Origin: CAWAPD01 sp963783865
GTDB taxonomy: Bacteria > Actinomycetota > Thermoleophilia > UBA2241
Length of the DNA: 64,000 nucleotides
Assembly: GCA_963783865.1 (NCBI GenBank)
Contig: CAWAPD010000003.1
Location: forward strand, 372,001 to 436,000
Reading direction: 5' to 3'
The notes beneath the pieces were generated by a model, which saw nothing but the letters and a program-made list of their open reading frames with translations, searched no databases and was not told the DNA's origin. Positions 17,601-25,090 of the stretch are shown piece after piece (the stretch's first letter is position 1; every line of letters begins with the position of its first letter). Both the position numbers and the translations under genes were made by a program.

Positions 17601-19132
17601 TCGTCCAGGCCCTGCTTGAAGTCCTCGACGATGGCCTGGCCGATGGCGACGACGACGGTGTCGCAGGGGATGTCGACGAACGAGCCGTCGATCGGCTCGG
17701 GCCGCCGGCGGCCTTTCTCGTCGGGCTCGCCGAGCCGGCAGTTCTGCAGCTTGATGCCGGCGACCTTGCCGTCCTTGCCGCTGATCTCCACGGGAGCGAC
17801 GAGGTAGTGGATCGCGAGCTGCTCGCCCAGGCCGTCGTCGATCTCCTCCTCGGAGGCCGGCATCTCCTCGCGCGAGCGCCGGTAGGCGATCGTCACTTCG
17901 GGGGCGTTGCCGGCCGGCGACGTGAGGCGCGACGCCGCGCGAGCGGCGTCGAAGGCCACATCGCCGCCGCCGATCACGACGACCCGGTCGCCCACGGCCG
18001 GCGGGTTGCCGAGGTTCAGGTCGCGCAGGAACTCGACCGCCGGCAGGCAGCCGTCGAGGTCGTCGCCCTTGACCGGCGACGGGGCGCTGGTGTGCAGGCC
18101 GGGGGCCAGGAAGACGGCCTTGTAGCCGTCGCCCAGCAGGCCATCGACGGTGAAATCCTTGCCGCAGCGCTGGCTGAGCTTGAGGTCGACGCCGAGGGCG
18201 CAGATCTGGTCGATCTCGCGCTGCAGGACGTCGGGCGGCATGCGGTGGTCGGGGATCCCGACCCGCAGCATGCCGCCCGCCACCGGCAGCGCCTCGAAGA
18301 CGGTGGTGGCGTAGCCGAACCGGGCCAGATCGCGCGCGCACGAGAGGCCGGTGGGCCCGCCGCCGATGATGGCGACCTTCTCTTGGTGGGTGACCGGCAG
18401 CTTCTCGGGCAGCTCGCTCGGGCCGGCGACGTCGCAGGCGAAGCGCTTGAGGCTCGCGATGGCCAGCGGCTCGTCGACCGAGCCGCGCGTGCACGCCGTC
18501 TCGCAGGGATGCGCGCAGATGCGGCCGCAGACGCTGGGGAACGGGTTGGGCTCGCTGGCGACCGTGTAGGCCTCGGCGAAGCGGCCCTCGGCGATGAGCG
18601 CGATGTAGCCCTGGGCCGACGTCTCGACTGGGCAGGCGCTCTTGCACGGGGCGTAGCCCTTCTTGTCGACCACGTAGGTGTTGGGGATCGCCTGCGGGTA
18701 GAGCTTGTAGATGGCCTTGCGCTCGCCGAGCTCCTCGTTGTACTGGTCCTTGACCGTGACGGGGCAGACCGGCACGCACTCGCCGCAGCTCGTGCACTTG
18801 TCGGGGTCGACGAAGCGGGCGTGGTGGTGGATGGTGGCGGTCAGGTCGCCCGGCTCGCCCTCGAGGCCGGCCAGCTCGGCGTTGGTGACGATCTCGATGT
18901 TGAGGTGGCGTCCGGCTTCGACCAGCTTGGGAGCCAGGGTGCACATCGAGCAGTCGTTGGTCGGGAAGGTCTTGTCGAGCTGCGCCATGTGCCCGCCCAG
19001 GGCCGGCGCCTTGTCGACGAGGTAGACCTTGTACCCGCCCTCCGCCAGGTCGAGCGAGCACTGGATGCCGGCGACCCCGCCGCCGAGCACGAGCGCGGCG
19101 CCGGTGGACTTCGCAGGGGTACCTGTCGCCAT
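14690..19132 (-). CDS. hdrA: HdrA-GltD-HdrA fusion flavoprotein
   Basis: 1480 residues from ATG 19132 (GGAGA upstream), about twice the size of HdrA. Order: HdrA-type FAD site (LVLGGGVAGIQ near 15) with CTSCGECVPVCP near 115; a DPYD/GltD-type Fe-S domain (CKSACP, CGRICAHPCETAC); a GltD FAD/NAD(P)H domain (IIGGGPTGLSCARD near 255, VIGGGDVAFDAAR near 405); CLQCAVCSECMECVRAC near 670; HdrA continuing with QCVGSRD and CSSVCC near 745; then a second HdrA unit (VCHCGSNIAG near 965, LVLGGGIAGMTAAG near 1110, CAGSLDDNTPYCSRTCC) and a C-terminal 2[4Fe-4S] ferredoxin (CAACLTCVRVCP, CQGCGVCVAECP). The GltD insert offers a second pyridine-nucleotide site, suggesting NAD(P)H-dependent flavin-based bifurcation linked to MetVF. 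It is the first gene of the operon. Confidence 0.92.
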   Translation of the reverse strand: MATGTPAKSTGAALVLGGGVAGIQCSLDLAEGGYKVYLVDKAPALGGHMAQLDKTFPTNDCSMCTLAPKLVEAGRHLNIEIVTNAELAGLEGEPGDLTATIHHHARFVDPDKCTSCGECVPVCPVTVKDQYNEELGERKAIYKLYPQAIPNTYVVDKKGYAPCKSACPVETSAQGYIALIAEGRFAEAYTVASEPNPFPSVCGRICAHPCETACTRGSVDEPLAIASLKRFACDVAGPSELPEKLPVTHQEKVAIIGGGPTGLSCARDLARFGYATTVFEALPVAGGMLRVGIPDHRMPPDVLQREIDQICALGVDLKLSQRCGKDFTVDGLLGDGYKAVFLAPGLHTSAPSPVKGDDLDGCLPAVEFLRDLNLGNPPAVGDRVVVIGGGDVAFDAARAASRLTSPAGNAPEVTIAYRRSREEMPASEEEIDDGLGEQLAIHYLVAPVEISGKDGKVAGIKLQNCRLGEPDEKGRRRPEPIDGSFVDIPCDTVVVAIGQAIVEDFKQGLDDVEVEWNAVKIESDTMATGHPGVFAGGDVAPLGPLTAIEAIAAGRKAAVSIHNYLRGEHLADWLPDPLPEARPDDEVLAATARRPRVEMPEWPGSERRRSWVEVRKGYTEEQAIAEAERCLQCAVCSECMECVRACGPGALLHEERERDTEVQVGAVVMATGYDAYDPGDKGEYGYRRYPNVLSALEYERMLSASGPTIGEVKRPSDGAHPKRIAFIQCVGSRDQEHEYCSSVCCMYAAKQAMLTMDHVPEAGVDVFLMDVRAMGKGFDAFYQRSLGMGVRYIRSRPSTIKEDPATRDLQIAWETEDGTLRVDEYDMVVLSVGLEPARKAQEAAGTLGIALNRHGFCELEEFAPLDTSREGVFVAGPFSEPKDIPDSVAQASAAAARVMTGLADSRGTLTVDKEYPAEMELADEPRVGVFVCHCGSNIAGVIDVESVAEYASKLPGVVYSNDQLYTCSSDALTLIKDTIQKENLNRVVVASCTPRTHEPIFQDTLREAGLNPFLFEMANIRDQASWVHAKEPEKATGKAKDLIRMSVARARLLEPLYKVDVPLTHVALVLGGGIAGMTAAGALGDMGYEVHLVEREPKLGGHVLGLDRTLQGGAPADYVAALERRLVDNPNVRIHLEAGLADFQGFIGNFSSVIKEADGKRTPVDHGVVIVATGATEQRPELYGLGQSDRIVTGMDLERMFADGAVPEGHGAVGFVLCAGSLDDNTPYCSRTCCAQSIKNAIRIKEAQPDRPVHVWFKEIRTFGLSEEYYTRARELGVVFTRYENGKEPVVTAGDAVTVAWRDPYLGRDVEMPLDLLVLATPTVANEGNDTVSTTLKVPLTADGFFLEAHVKLRPVDFSSEGIFLCGSAHYPKGIEETISQAYAAAGRAASILAKPALKAGGVVAEVDTDKCAACLTCVRVCPYEVPVIDPETKKARIEAAACQGCGVCVAECPAKAIELHHYTDAQIFAKEEALFMEVS

Positions 19133-19215
19133 ACACTCTCCTTCGCCCGTCCGGCAGGATGCCGAGGGATGGGGTCTCCACAGGATCAACGTTCCGCGTC
19201 GAAACAGCTGAATCG

Positions 19216-19245
19216 AGTATAGCCCAGGGCTCAGAAAGCGGTCGA
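19216..19245 (-). promoter_or_regulatory. Promoter of the hdrA-metVF operon
   Basis: On the minus strand TCGACC (19240-19245) and TATACT (19216-19221) are spaced 18 bp. TATACT matches the -10 consensus in five of six positions. The leader to the hdrA ATG is about 75 bases. Confidence 0.4.
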
Positions 19246-19271
19246 CCGCAGGAGTTGGCCAAACCTAGCAG

Positions 19272-19979
19272 CTAGCGGCTCGCCAGGCCTCCGGCCGTCT
19301 CGCCGCCGTCCATGACGACGGTCGCGCCCGTCATGTACGCCGCCTCGTCCGAAGCCAGGAACGCGAACAGTGCGGCCATCTCCTCTGGCCGTGCGTGGCG
19401 GCGCAGCGGGAGCTTGGCGTTCACGGCTGCGAGCATCTCCGGCGTGTACTCGGCTGCCTGCATCGGCGTCATGACGTACCCCGGACACACGGCAATGACG
19501 CGCACGGACGGCGCCCACTCGAGGGCCAGCGTGCGCGTGAGGGCCAGAACGGCGGCTTTTGTCGCGTTGTAGTCGGCGTAGAACGGGTGGCCGACGAGGG
19601 CGTTCGTCGACGCAACGTTGATGATGACGCCCTCGCGGCCGGCGTCGAGCATGGCCACGCCGGCGACCTGGGCGACGTTGAAGACCCCGGTCAGGTTGGT
19701 CCGCAGCACCTGCTGCCACTCGTCGGGCGTGACGTCGCGCGCCGCGTGGCGGAAGCTGACGCCGGCGTTGTTGAGGACGATGTCGACGAGGCCGATGCGC
19801 TCGAAGGCCGCCACGACCTCCCCCCGGTCGCCGACGTCGCAGGCGATGCCGCCGGGACCCGGATGCCGCGACAGGTCGACCACCGCGCAGCCTTCGTCCC
19901 GGAAGCGGGCGACCGCGGCCGCGCCGATGCCGCTGCTGCCCCCTGTGACGACCGCCTTCTTCCCGGCGAGACCCTTCAT
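19272..19979 (-). CDS. Short-chain dehydrogenase/reductase
   Basis: 235 residues, classical SDR: VTGGSSGIG near 10, NNAG near 75, NVASTNALVGHPFYADYNATKAA with catalytic Ser, Tyr and Lys, and the C-terminal MTGATVVMDGG typical of FabG/3-oxoacyl-ACP-reductase-like members. The residue after strand 2 (VVDLSRHPG) favours neither cofactor clearly. It is a single gene between the hdrA promoter and the divergent aminotransferase. Substrate unknown. Confidence 0.85.
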   Translation of the reverse strand: MKGLAGKKAVVTGGSSGIGAAAVARFRDEGCAVVDLSRHPGPGGIACDVGDRGEVVAAFERIGLVDIVLNNAGVSFRHAARDVTPDEWQQVLRTNLTGVFNVAQVAGVAMLDAGREGVIINVASTNALVGHPFYADYNATKAAVLALTRTLALEWAPSVRVIAVCPGYVMTPMQAAEYTPEMLAAVNAKLPLRRHARPEEMAALFAFLASDEAAYMTGATVVMDGGETAGGLASR

Positions 19980-20087
19980 CGTCGGAATCCTATCAAGGGG
20001 TGACGGACAAACGATGCGCGAGGTGCCGCGTCCGGCGGCGCGACCGTTGGACAGGCTGGAGCGCGGCTTCGCCCGCACTCCTCCGCG

Positions 20088-20120
20088 GCGGCGGGCGGGC
20101 CGTCCCGGCCCGCCCGCCGC
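20088..20120. repeat. GC-rich hairpin in a divergent intergenic region
   Basis: 14-bp perfect arms (20088-20101 and 20107-20120) with a 5-base loop. It lies between two divergently transcribed genes, so it cannot be a normal terminator for either. Its right edge abuts the extended -10 of the aminotransferase promoter and it occupies the -35 zone. Confidence 0.5.
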
Positions 20121-20124
20121 AGGC

Positions 20125-20133
20125 TGATAGAAT
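20125..20133 (+). promoter_or_regulatory. Extended -10 promoter of aminotransferase 1
   Basis: TGATAGAAT, an extended -10 (TGn plus TAGAAT). No -35 is recognisable because the zone is filled by the inverted repeat at 20088-20120. The leader would be about 55 bases. Confidence 0.4.
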
Positions 20134-20194
20134 CCCCGCCACACCCACTCTCTTTCTCTGCCAGCAACCGTCACTCAGAAGGGTGGTCGATACC

Positions 20195-21478
20195 ATGGGT
20201 GTTGTCCAGGACCAGTACCGCGACTACGTCATGACCGGCTTCGTCAAGCGGGTCGAGCCGGTCGTCGCCGACCGCGGCGACGGGGCGTACCTCTACGATG
20301 CCGACGGCACGGAGTACATCGACTGCTTCGCCGGCATCTCGGTGACCAACGCCGGTCACCACAACCCCAAGGTGCTCGAGGCCGCCAAGGCGCAGGCCGA
20401 CAAGCTCGTCCACGCCTGCTCGTACGTCTACCACGTGCCCAGCGTCGGCGCCCTGGCCGAGAAGCTTGCCGAGATCACTCCCGGCAAGCTGCAGAAGACG
20501 TTCTTCGGCAACGGCGGGGCCGAGGCCATCGAAGGCGCCTTCCGGCTGGCCAAGCGGTTCAGCGGCAAGCGCGAGATGCTGGCCATCGAGTCGAGCTTCC
20601 ACGGCCGCTCGTTCGCGACGCTGTCGGTGACCGGCAACTCCGGGCGCAAGAAGGGCGGCGGCCCGTACATGCCCGGCGTCGCCTTCGTGCCCACCCCGTA
20701 CTGCTACCGCTGCTTCGCCGAGACCACGCCCGACAAGTGCGACATGCTCTGCGCGCGCCGTGTCGGCGAGGTCGCGCGGCTGCACCTGTCGGGCGACGTC
20801 TGCGCCTTCATCGCCGAGCCCGTGATGGGCGAGGGCGGCATCATCGTGCCGCCGGACGACTACTTCAAGCGTGTCAAGGAGACGCTCGACGCCGAGGGCA
20901 TCCTGTTCATCGCCGACGAGGTGCAGAGCGGGTTCGGGCGCACCGGCAAGATGTTCGCCATCGAGCACTACGGCGTCGACCCCGACATCATCACGATGGC
21001 CAAGGGCATCGCGGACGGCTGGCCGCTGTCGGCGTTCACCGCCCGCGCCGAGATCGCCGACGCGTTCCAGATCGGCGACCACCTGAGCACGTTCGGCGGC
21101 AACCCCGTGTCGTGCGCGGCGGCGCTGGCCAACATCGCGTTCCTGCAGGACGGCGTGATCGAAGAGTCGGCCCGCAAGGGCGCCGACCTCAAGGCGCGGT
21201 TCGAAAACCTGATGATGGAGCAGGAGCTCATCGGCGAGGTGCGCGGCAAGGGCCTGATGATCGGTGTCGAGCTGGTCGAGGACCGCGCCACCAAGGCGCC
21301 CGCCTCGGCCGCGGCCGGCTTCGTGCGCCAGTACTGCCTCGAGCACAACGTGCTGATCGGCGTCGGCGGCAACTTCGCCAGCGTCCTGCGCGTGCAGCCG
21401 CCGCTCGTCATCAGCCAGGAGCAGATCGACCGCGTGTTCGACACCATCGCCGACGGCTTGCGCGCGTTCAAGAAGTAA
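20195..21478 (+). CDS. Class III PLP-dependent aminotransferase (first)
   Basis: 427 residues. PLP site: TFFGNGGAEAIEGA, FHGRSFATLS near 150, IADEVQSGFGRTG near 245 with the Asp that binds the pyridine nitrogen, and Lys270 in MAKGIADGW as the Schiff-base lysine; HLSTFGGNPVSCAAAL closes the site. Similar to GABA/acetylornithine/alanine-glyoxylate-2 aminotransferases. A Cys-rich loop (CYRCFAETTPDKCDMLC) near 170-190 is shared with a subgroup of these enzymes and may bind metal. Start supported by AAGGGTGG upstream. A second paralogue lies 251 bp downstream on the same strand. Confidence 0.88.
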   Translation: MGVVQDQYRDYVMTGFVKRVEPVVADRGDGAYLYDADGTEYIDCFAGISVTNAGHHNPKVLEAAKAQADKLVHACSYVYHVPSVGALAEKLAEITPGKLQKTFFGNGGAEAIEGAFRLAKRFSGKREMLAIESSFHGRSFATLSVTGNSGRKKGGGPYMPGVAFVPTPYCYRCFAETTPDKCDMLCARRVGEVARLHLSGDVCAFIAEPVMGEGGIIVPPDDYFKRVKETLDAEGILFIADEVQSGFGRTGKMFAIEHYGVDPDIITMAKGIADGWPLSAFTARAEIADAFQIGDHLSTFGGNPVSCAAALANIAFLQDGVIEESARKGADLKARFENLMMEQELIGEVRGKGLMIGVELVEDRATKAPASAAAGFVRQYCLEHNVLIGVGGNFASVLRVQPPLVISQEQIDRVFDTIADGLRAFKK

Positions 21479-21505
21479 GGACGCGGCGCGGGCCTGTGGC
21501 ATCGA

Positions 21506-21545
21506 GGGGCGGGGCGGGCGGCCATGAGGCCGCCCGCCCCGCCCC
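21506..21545 (+). terminator. GC hairpin after aminotransferase 1
   Basis: 18-bp arms (21506-21523 and 21528-21545), ATGA loop, followed by GTTT; 27 bases past the stop. Confidence 0.7.
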
Positions 21546-21729
21546 GTTTGCGTGTACAGTCGGCCTGGACAGACCCGACCGACGAGGGCACCGATACGGG
21601 AGGAACCGTCCGAGTCGAGAATGCCGGCGCCGGATGTCGGCGTGCGTGGGTGCGTGCGACGCCGAGGCGGCCGCCTGGTGACGGAGGCCACTCGGAGGGC
21701 TGGCGTCACGGAGAGGGGAGTGGAGGACC

Positions 21730-23088
21730 GTGTCTGATCACATCGTCGACCCGGCCGCGGCGCAGCGCGTGCGCGAGCTCGACCGCGACCACGTGCTGCA
21801 CTCGTGGTCGGTGCAGTCGCAGATCAACCCGATCCCGGTCGCCGGCGCCGAGGGGCGCTACTTCTGGGACTACGACGGCAAGCGCTACCTCGACTTCGCG
21901 TCGCAGATGGTCAACCTCAACCTGGGCCACCAGCACCCCAAGCTGGTCGAGGCGATCGTGGAGCAGGCGCGCAAGCTCTGCACCATCGCCCCGTCGGTCG
22001 CCGTCGACGTGCGCTCAGAGCTTGCGCGCCTGCTCACCGAGGTCACGCCGGGCACGATGCAGGCGGCGTTCTTCACCAATGGCGGCGCCGAGGCCAACGA
22101 GAACGCGATCAAGATCGCCCGCTGGTATACCGGGCGGCACAAGATCATCGCGCGGTACCGCTCATACCACGGCGCGACCGCCGGCGCGGTCACTCTGACC
22201 GGCGACCCGCGGCGGTGGTTCGCCGAGCCCGGCCTGCCGGGTGTGGTGCGCATGTTCGACCCCTACACGTACCGCTGCCCGGCCGGCCACCCCGACCCGT
22301 GTCCGGTCTGCTCGGGCGGTCCGCACCTTGAGGAGCTTCTGCAGTACGAGGGCCCCGACAGGGTCGCCGCCGTCATCCTCGAGACGGTCACCGGCACCAA
22401 CGGCGTCATCGTGCCCCCCGATGGCTACCTGCAGTCGATCCGCGAGGTCTGCGACCGTCATGGCATCGTGCTCATCTTCGACGAGGTCATGGCCGGCTTC
22501 GGGCGCACCGGCAAGTGGTTCGCCTGCGAGCACTGGGACGTCGTGCCCGACATCATGACCGTGGCCAAGGGCATCAACTCGGGCTACGTGCCGCTCGGGG
22601 CCCTGGTCGTGAGCGAGCCGATCAACGCTTGGCTGCAGGACCGGTACCTGGCCGGCGGTCTGACCTACAGCGGCCACCCGCTGGCCTGCGCGTCGGGCGT
22701 GGCCTCGATCGGCATCTTCCGCGAAGAGAAGGTGGTCGAGAACGCGGCCGCCATGGGCGAGCGCCTCGGAGAGGCGCTCGCCGGCCTGGCGGCCCGCCAT
22801 CCCTCGATCGGCGACGTACGCGGCCGCGGCCTGTTCTGGGGCCTGGAGCTGGTGCGCGACCGCGCCACCCGCGAGCCGCTGGTGCCGTTCAACGCCGGCG
22901 GCGAGGCGAACCTGCCGATGGCGCGCTTGGGCAAGGCGGCGCTCGAGCGCGGTCTGTTCCTGATGCTGCACTTCAACGTGGTGATGATCTGTCCGCCGCT
23001 CACGATCACCGCCGACGAGCTGGACGAAGGGGTAGGGATCCTCGACGAGATCCTCGCCGTGGCCGACGAGACCGTGCCAGGGGTGTGA
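21730..23088 (+). CDS. Class III PLP-dependent aminotransferase (second)
   Basis: 452 residues, GTG start with GGAGG just upstream (a further GAGGGGAG gives better spacing). Motifs: FFTNGGAEANENAIKIAR, SYHGATAGAVTLTG, IFDEVMAGFGRTG and Lys280 in VAKGINSGYVPLGA; GLTYSGHPLACA near 310. Overall closest to taurine/omega-amino acid:pyruvate aminotransferases. Like its upstream paralogue it carries a Cys loop (YRCPAGHPDPCPVC). It probably transfers an omega-amino group to pyruvate or 2-oxoglutarate, giving a semialdehyde that the ALDH at 6672 could oxidise. That link is inference. Confidence 0.87.
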   Translation: MSDHIVDPAAAQRVRELDRDHVLHSWSVQSQINPIPVAGAEGRYFWDYDGKRYLDFASQMVNLNLGHQHPKLVEAIVEQARKLCTIAPSVAVDVRSELARLLTEVTPGTMQAAFFTNGGAEANENAIKIARWYTGRHKIIARYRSYHGATAGAVTLTGDPRRWFAEPGLPGVVRMFDPYTYRCPAGHPDPCPVCSGGPHLEELLQYEGPDRVAAVILETVTGTNGVIVPPDGYLQSIREVCDRHGIVLIFDEVMAGFGRTGKWFACEHWDVVPDIMTVAKGINSGYVPLGALVVSEPINAWLQDRYLAGGLTYSGHPLACASGVASIGIFREEKVVENAAAMGERLGEALAGLAARHPSIGDVRGRGLFWGLELVRDRATREPLVPFNAGGEANLPMARLGKAALERGLFLMLHFNVVMICPPLTITADELDEGVGILDEILAVADETVPGV

Positions 23089-23108
23089 AGTTCGCAGAGG
23101 TTCGAGGC

Positions 23109-23137
23109 TTGCGGCTCGCGGGGCGACTCTCTACTGT
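23109..23137 (+). promoter_or_regulatory. Promoter of the peptide-binding protein gene
   Basis: TTGCGG (23109-23114) and TACTGT (23132-23137), spacing 17 bp. The same TTGCGG -35 is found before ppx. Confidence 0.4.
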
Positions 23138-23201
23138 GGGCTCAGGGGTCCGGCCAATCGTCTTGCGGAGACGGCGCAGCCGACGTGAAAGGGGATGGGG
23201 G

Positions 23202-25022
23202 ATGAAGGCGGTTCACACGCGGTCGACCGGGGTGCTGCTGGCGCTGGTCGCGCTGGTCCTGGTGGGGGGTCTGATCTGGGGTCTGGCGGCGTCCTTCGGG
23301 GCCAGCGGTTCGCCGGCGCCGTCGTCGTCGACGGGTCCGCTGGTCCTGAGGATCGGCATCACCTCGATGCCGGACAACCTGAACCCGCTGATCGGGTACG
23401 AGCAGGCGTCGTACGAGGTGTGGAACCTGAACTACGACCTGCTGTTCGACTACGCTCCCGACGGTTCCACTCGCGCCGGCATCATCCAGAGCTGGTCGCA
23501 CTCGGCCGACGGCCTCACCTGGACGCTCAAGGTGCGGCCCGGGGTGAAGTGGCAGGACGGCCAGCCGCTCACGGCCAAAGACGTGGCCTGGACGCTCAAC
23601 ATGCTGGTGAAGGACAACGTCGCCACCTACGCGCAGCTGACCAAGTTCATCACCGACGCCGTGGCGGTCGACGACACCACCTGCGAGGTCCACTGTAGCA
23701 AGCCCAAGGCCGACATGACCCGGGCCTTCGTGTACGTCCTGCCCGAGCACATCTGGTCGAAGTACCCGAACCCGCAGAAGGTCAAGATGACCTACCCGAT
23801 CGTGGGGTCGGGTCCGTTCCAGTGCACGCAGTACAAGCAGGGCCAGTTCGTCGAGCTGCAGAAGAACCCCGGCTACTGGGGCCAGACGCCGGCGATCGAC
23901 ACCGTCATCCTGCAGGGCTACACGAACGAAGACACGATGCTGCAGGATTTCAAGCTCGGCGTGATCGACGCCGCCTACGGCGTGCCGGCCGCCCAGTACC
24001 CCTCGGTCTCCGGCCAGTCGGGCGTCCAAGGCTTCAAGGGCAACATCTACTACACCGAGTACCTCGACTTCAACTGCTCCGACTCGAAGTACTCGCAGGG
24101 CAATCCCGTGCTCAAGGACGTGAAGTTCCGCCAGGCCCTGATGTGGGCCGTCGACCGCCAGGAGTGCGTCAAGATCGGCCTCGGCGGCTACGGGACCGTG
24201 GGCGACACGTGGATCATGCCCGGGGAGTGGGGCAACGGCTGGGACCCGCACTACACGCCCACGGCCGCCGAGGCGTACGGGTTCGACATCGCGAAGGCCG
24301 GCCAGCTGCTCACCGACGCCGGCTATCCGCTCAAGAACGGGCAGCGCCTGGACAAGTCGGGCACGCCGATCACCCTGCGGGTGTGGGCCCGCAGCGAGTC
24401 GACCTCCTGCCAGAAGGAGCTGAAGCTGATCTCCGGCTGGTGGCAGCGGCTCGGCCTCAAGATCAGCTTCGAGGTCATGGACAACGGCGTGCTCTCGGAC
24501 CGCCTGTACTCCTACACGGCGTCGGGCGAGTACGCCCCCAACTTCGACGTCTACCAGTGGGATTCGTACGGCTACGCCGACCCGGGCGACAACCTGAACT
24601 CGTTCACGACCGACCAGATCCAGAACTGGAACGACGCCTGCTGGTCCGACCCGCAGTACGACGCGCTGGCGGCGCGGCAGACGAGCGAGCTCGACCAGAC
24701 CAAGCGGACCGAGATCATCAAGCAGATGCAGCAGATGCTCTACGTCAACGTGGTCGACTTCCCGTTCACGTATCCATACATCCTCACCGTGGCCAACACG
24801 GAAAAGTGGGACGGCTGGGTGCCATATCTCGGGGCGGCTCCCGTGATGAACGGCTTCAACATCGACAGCTACACCAACCTCAAGCCCAAGGCCGCCGGCA
24901 GCAGCGGCAGCGGGTCGACGACGACGACGCTCATCATCATCGGCGTGGCGGTCGTGGTCGTCGCGATCGTGGTGATCGTGCTGCTCAGCCGGCGCCGGAA
25001 GGTGCAGGTGGTCGAAGAGTAG
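23202..25022 (+). CDS. Family 5 peptide/nickel-type substrate-binding protein with C-terminal membrane anchor
   Basis: 606 residues, AAAGGGGATGGGGG ribosome site. Residues about 10-32 form an N-terminal membrane segment or signal (no lipobox Cys is seen). The SBP_bac_5 domain runs from about 48 to 565: MPDNLNPLIGYE, AGIIQSWSHSADGLTWTLKVRPGVKWQDG, VKFRQALMWAVDRQE. After a Gly/Ser-rich linker, residues about 575-598 are a Thr/Ile/Val-rich transmembrane helix followed by SRRRK. A C-terminal anchor is unusual for this family, which is normally a lipoprotein, and no permease or ATPase gene lies nearby. It may be a tethered receptor or work with distant permeases. Confidence 0.85.
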   Translation: MKAVHTRSTGVLLALVALVLVGGLIWGLAASFGASGSPAPSSSTGPLVLRIGITSMPDNLNPLIGYEQASYEVWNLNYDLLFDYAPDGSTRAGIIQSWSHSADGLTWTLKVRPGVKWQDGQPLTAKDVAWTLNMLVKDNVATYAQLTKFITDAVAVDDTTCEVHCSKPKADMTRAFVYVLPEHIWSKYPNPQKVKMTYPIVGSGPFQCTQYKQGQFVELQKNPGYWGQTPAIDTVILQGYTNEDTMLQDFKLGVIDAAYGVPAAQYPSVSGQSGVQGFKGNIYYTEYLDFNCSDSKYSQGNPVLKDVKFRQALMWAVDRQECVKIGLGGYGTVGDTWIMPGEWGNGWDPHYTPTAAEAYGFDIAKAGQLLTDAGYPLKNGQRLDKSGTPITLRVWARSESTSCQKELKLISGWWQRLGLKISFEVMDNGVLSDRLYSYTASGEYAPNFDVYQWDSYGYADPGDNLNSFTTDQIQNWNDACWSDPQYDALAARQTSELDQTKRTEIIKQMQQMLYVNVVDFPFTYPYILTVANTEKWDGWVPYLGAAPVMNGFNIDSYTNLKPKAAGSSGSGSTTTTLIIIGVAVVVVAIVVIVLLSRRRKVQVVEE

Positions 25023-25036
25023 GAGCGAGCCTCTGA

Positions 25037-25070
25037 GGGGCGGGGGAGCGCGCCAGCGCTCCCCCGCCCC
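25037..25070. terminator. Bidirectional GC hairpin
   Basis: 15-bp arms (25037-25051 and 25056-25070), 4-base loop, between the convergent binding-protein and amidohydrolase genes. Confidence 0.65.
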
Positions 25071-25090
25071 CGTCCTCGTCGTATGGCGGC

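Noticed and set aside
14588..19222. A 1544-codon plus-strand open frame across the hdrA gene
   Set aside because: Antisense shadow caused by high GC; no domain seen, while the minus strand encodes HdrA and GltD with all motifs.
23089..23201. Open-frame extension of the binding protein upstream of 23202
   Set aside because: Arg-rich and without ribosome site; the ATG at 23202 gives a clean signal segment and has a strong ribosome site.
24985..25090. Natural C-terminal extension of the amidohydrolase through the hairpin
   Set aside because: It would overlap the converging gene and encode Pro/Arg/Ala filler; an out-of-frame TGA at 25091 is a better end.
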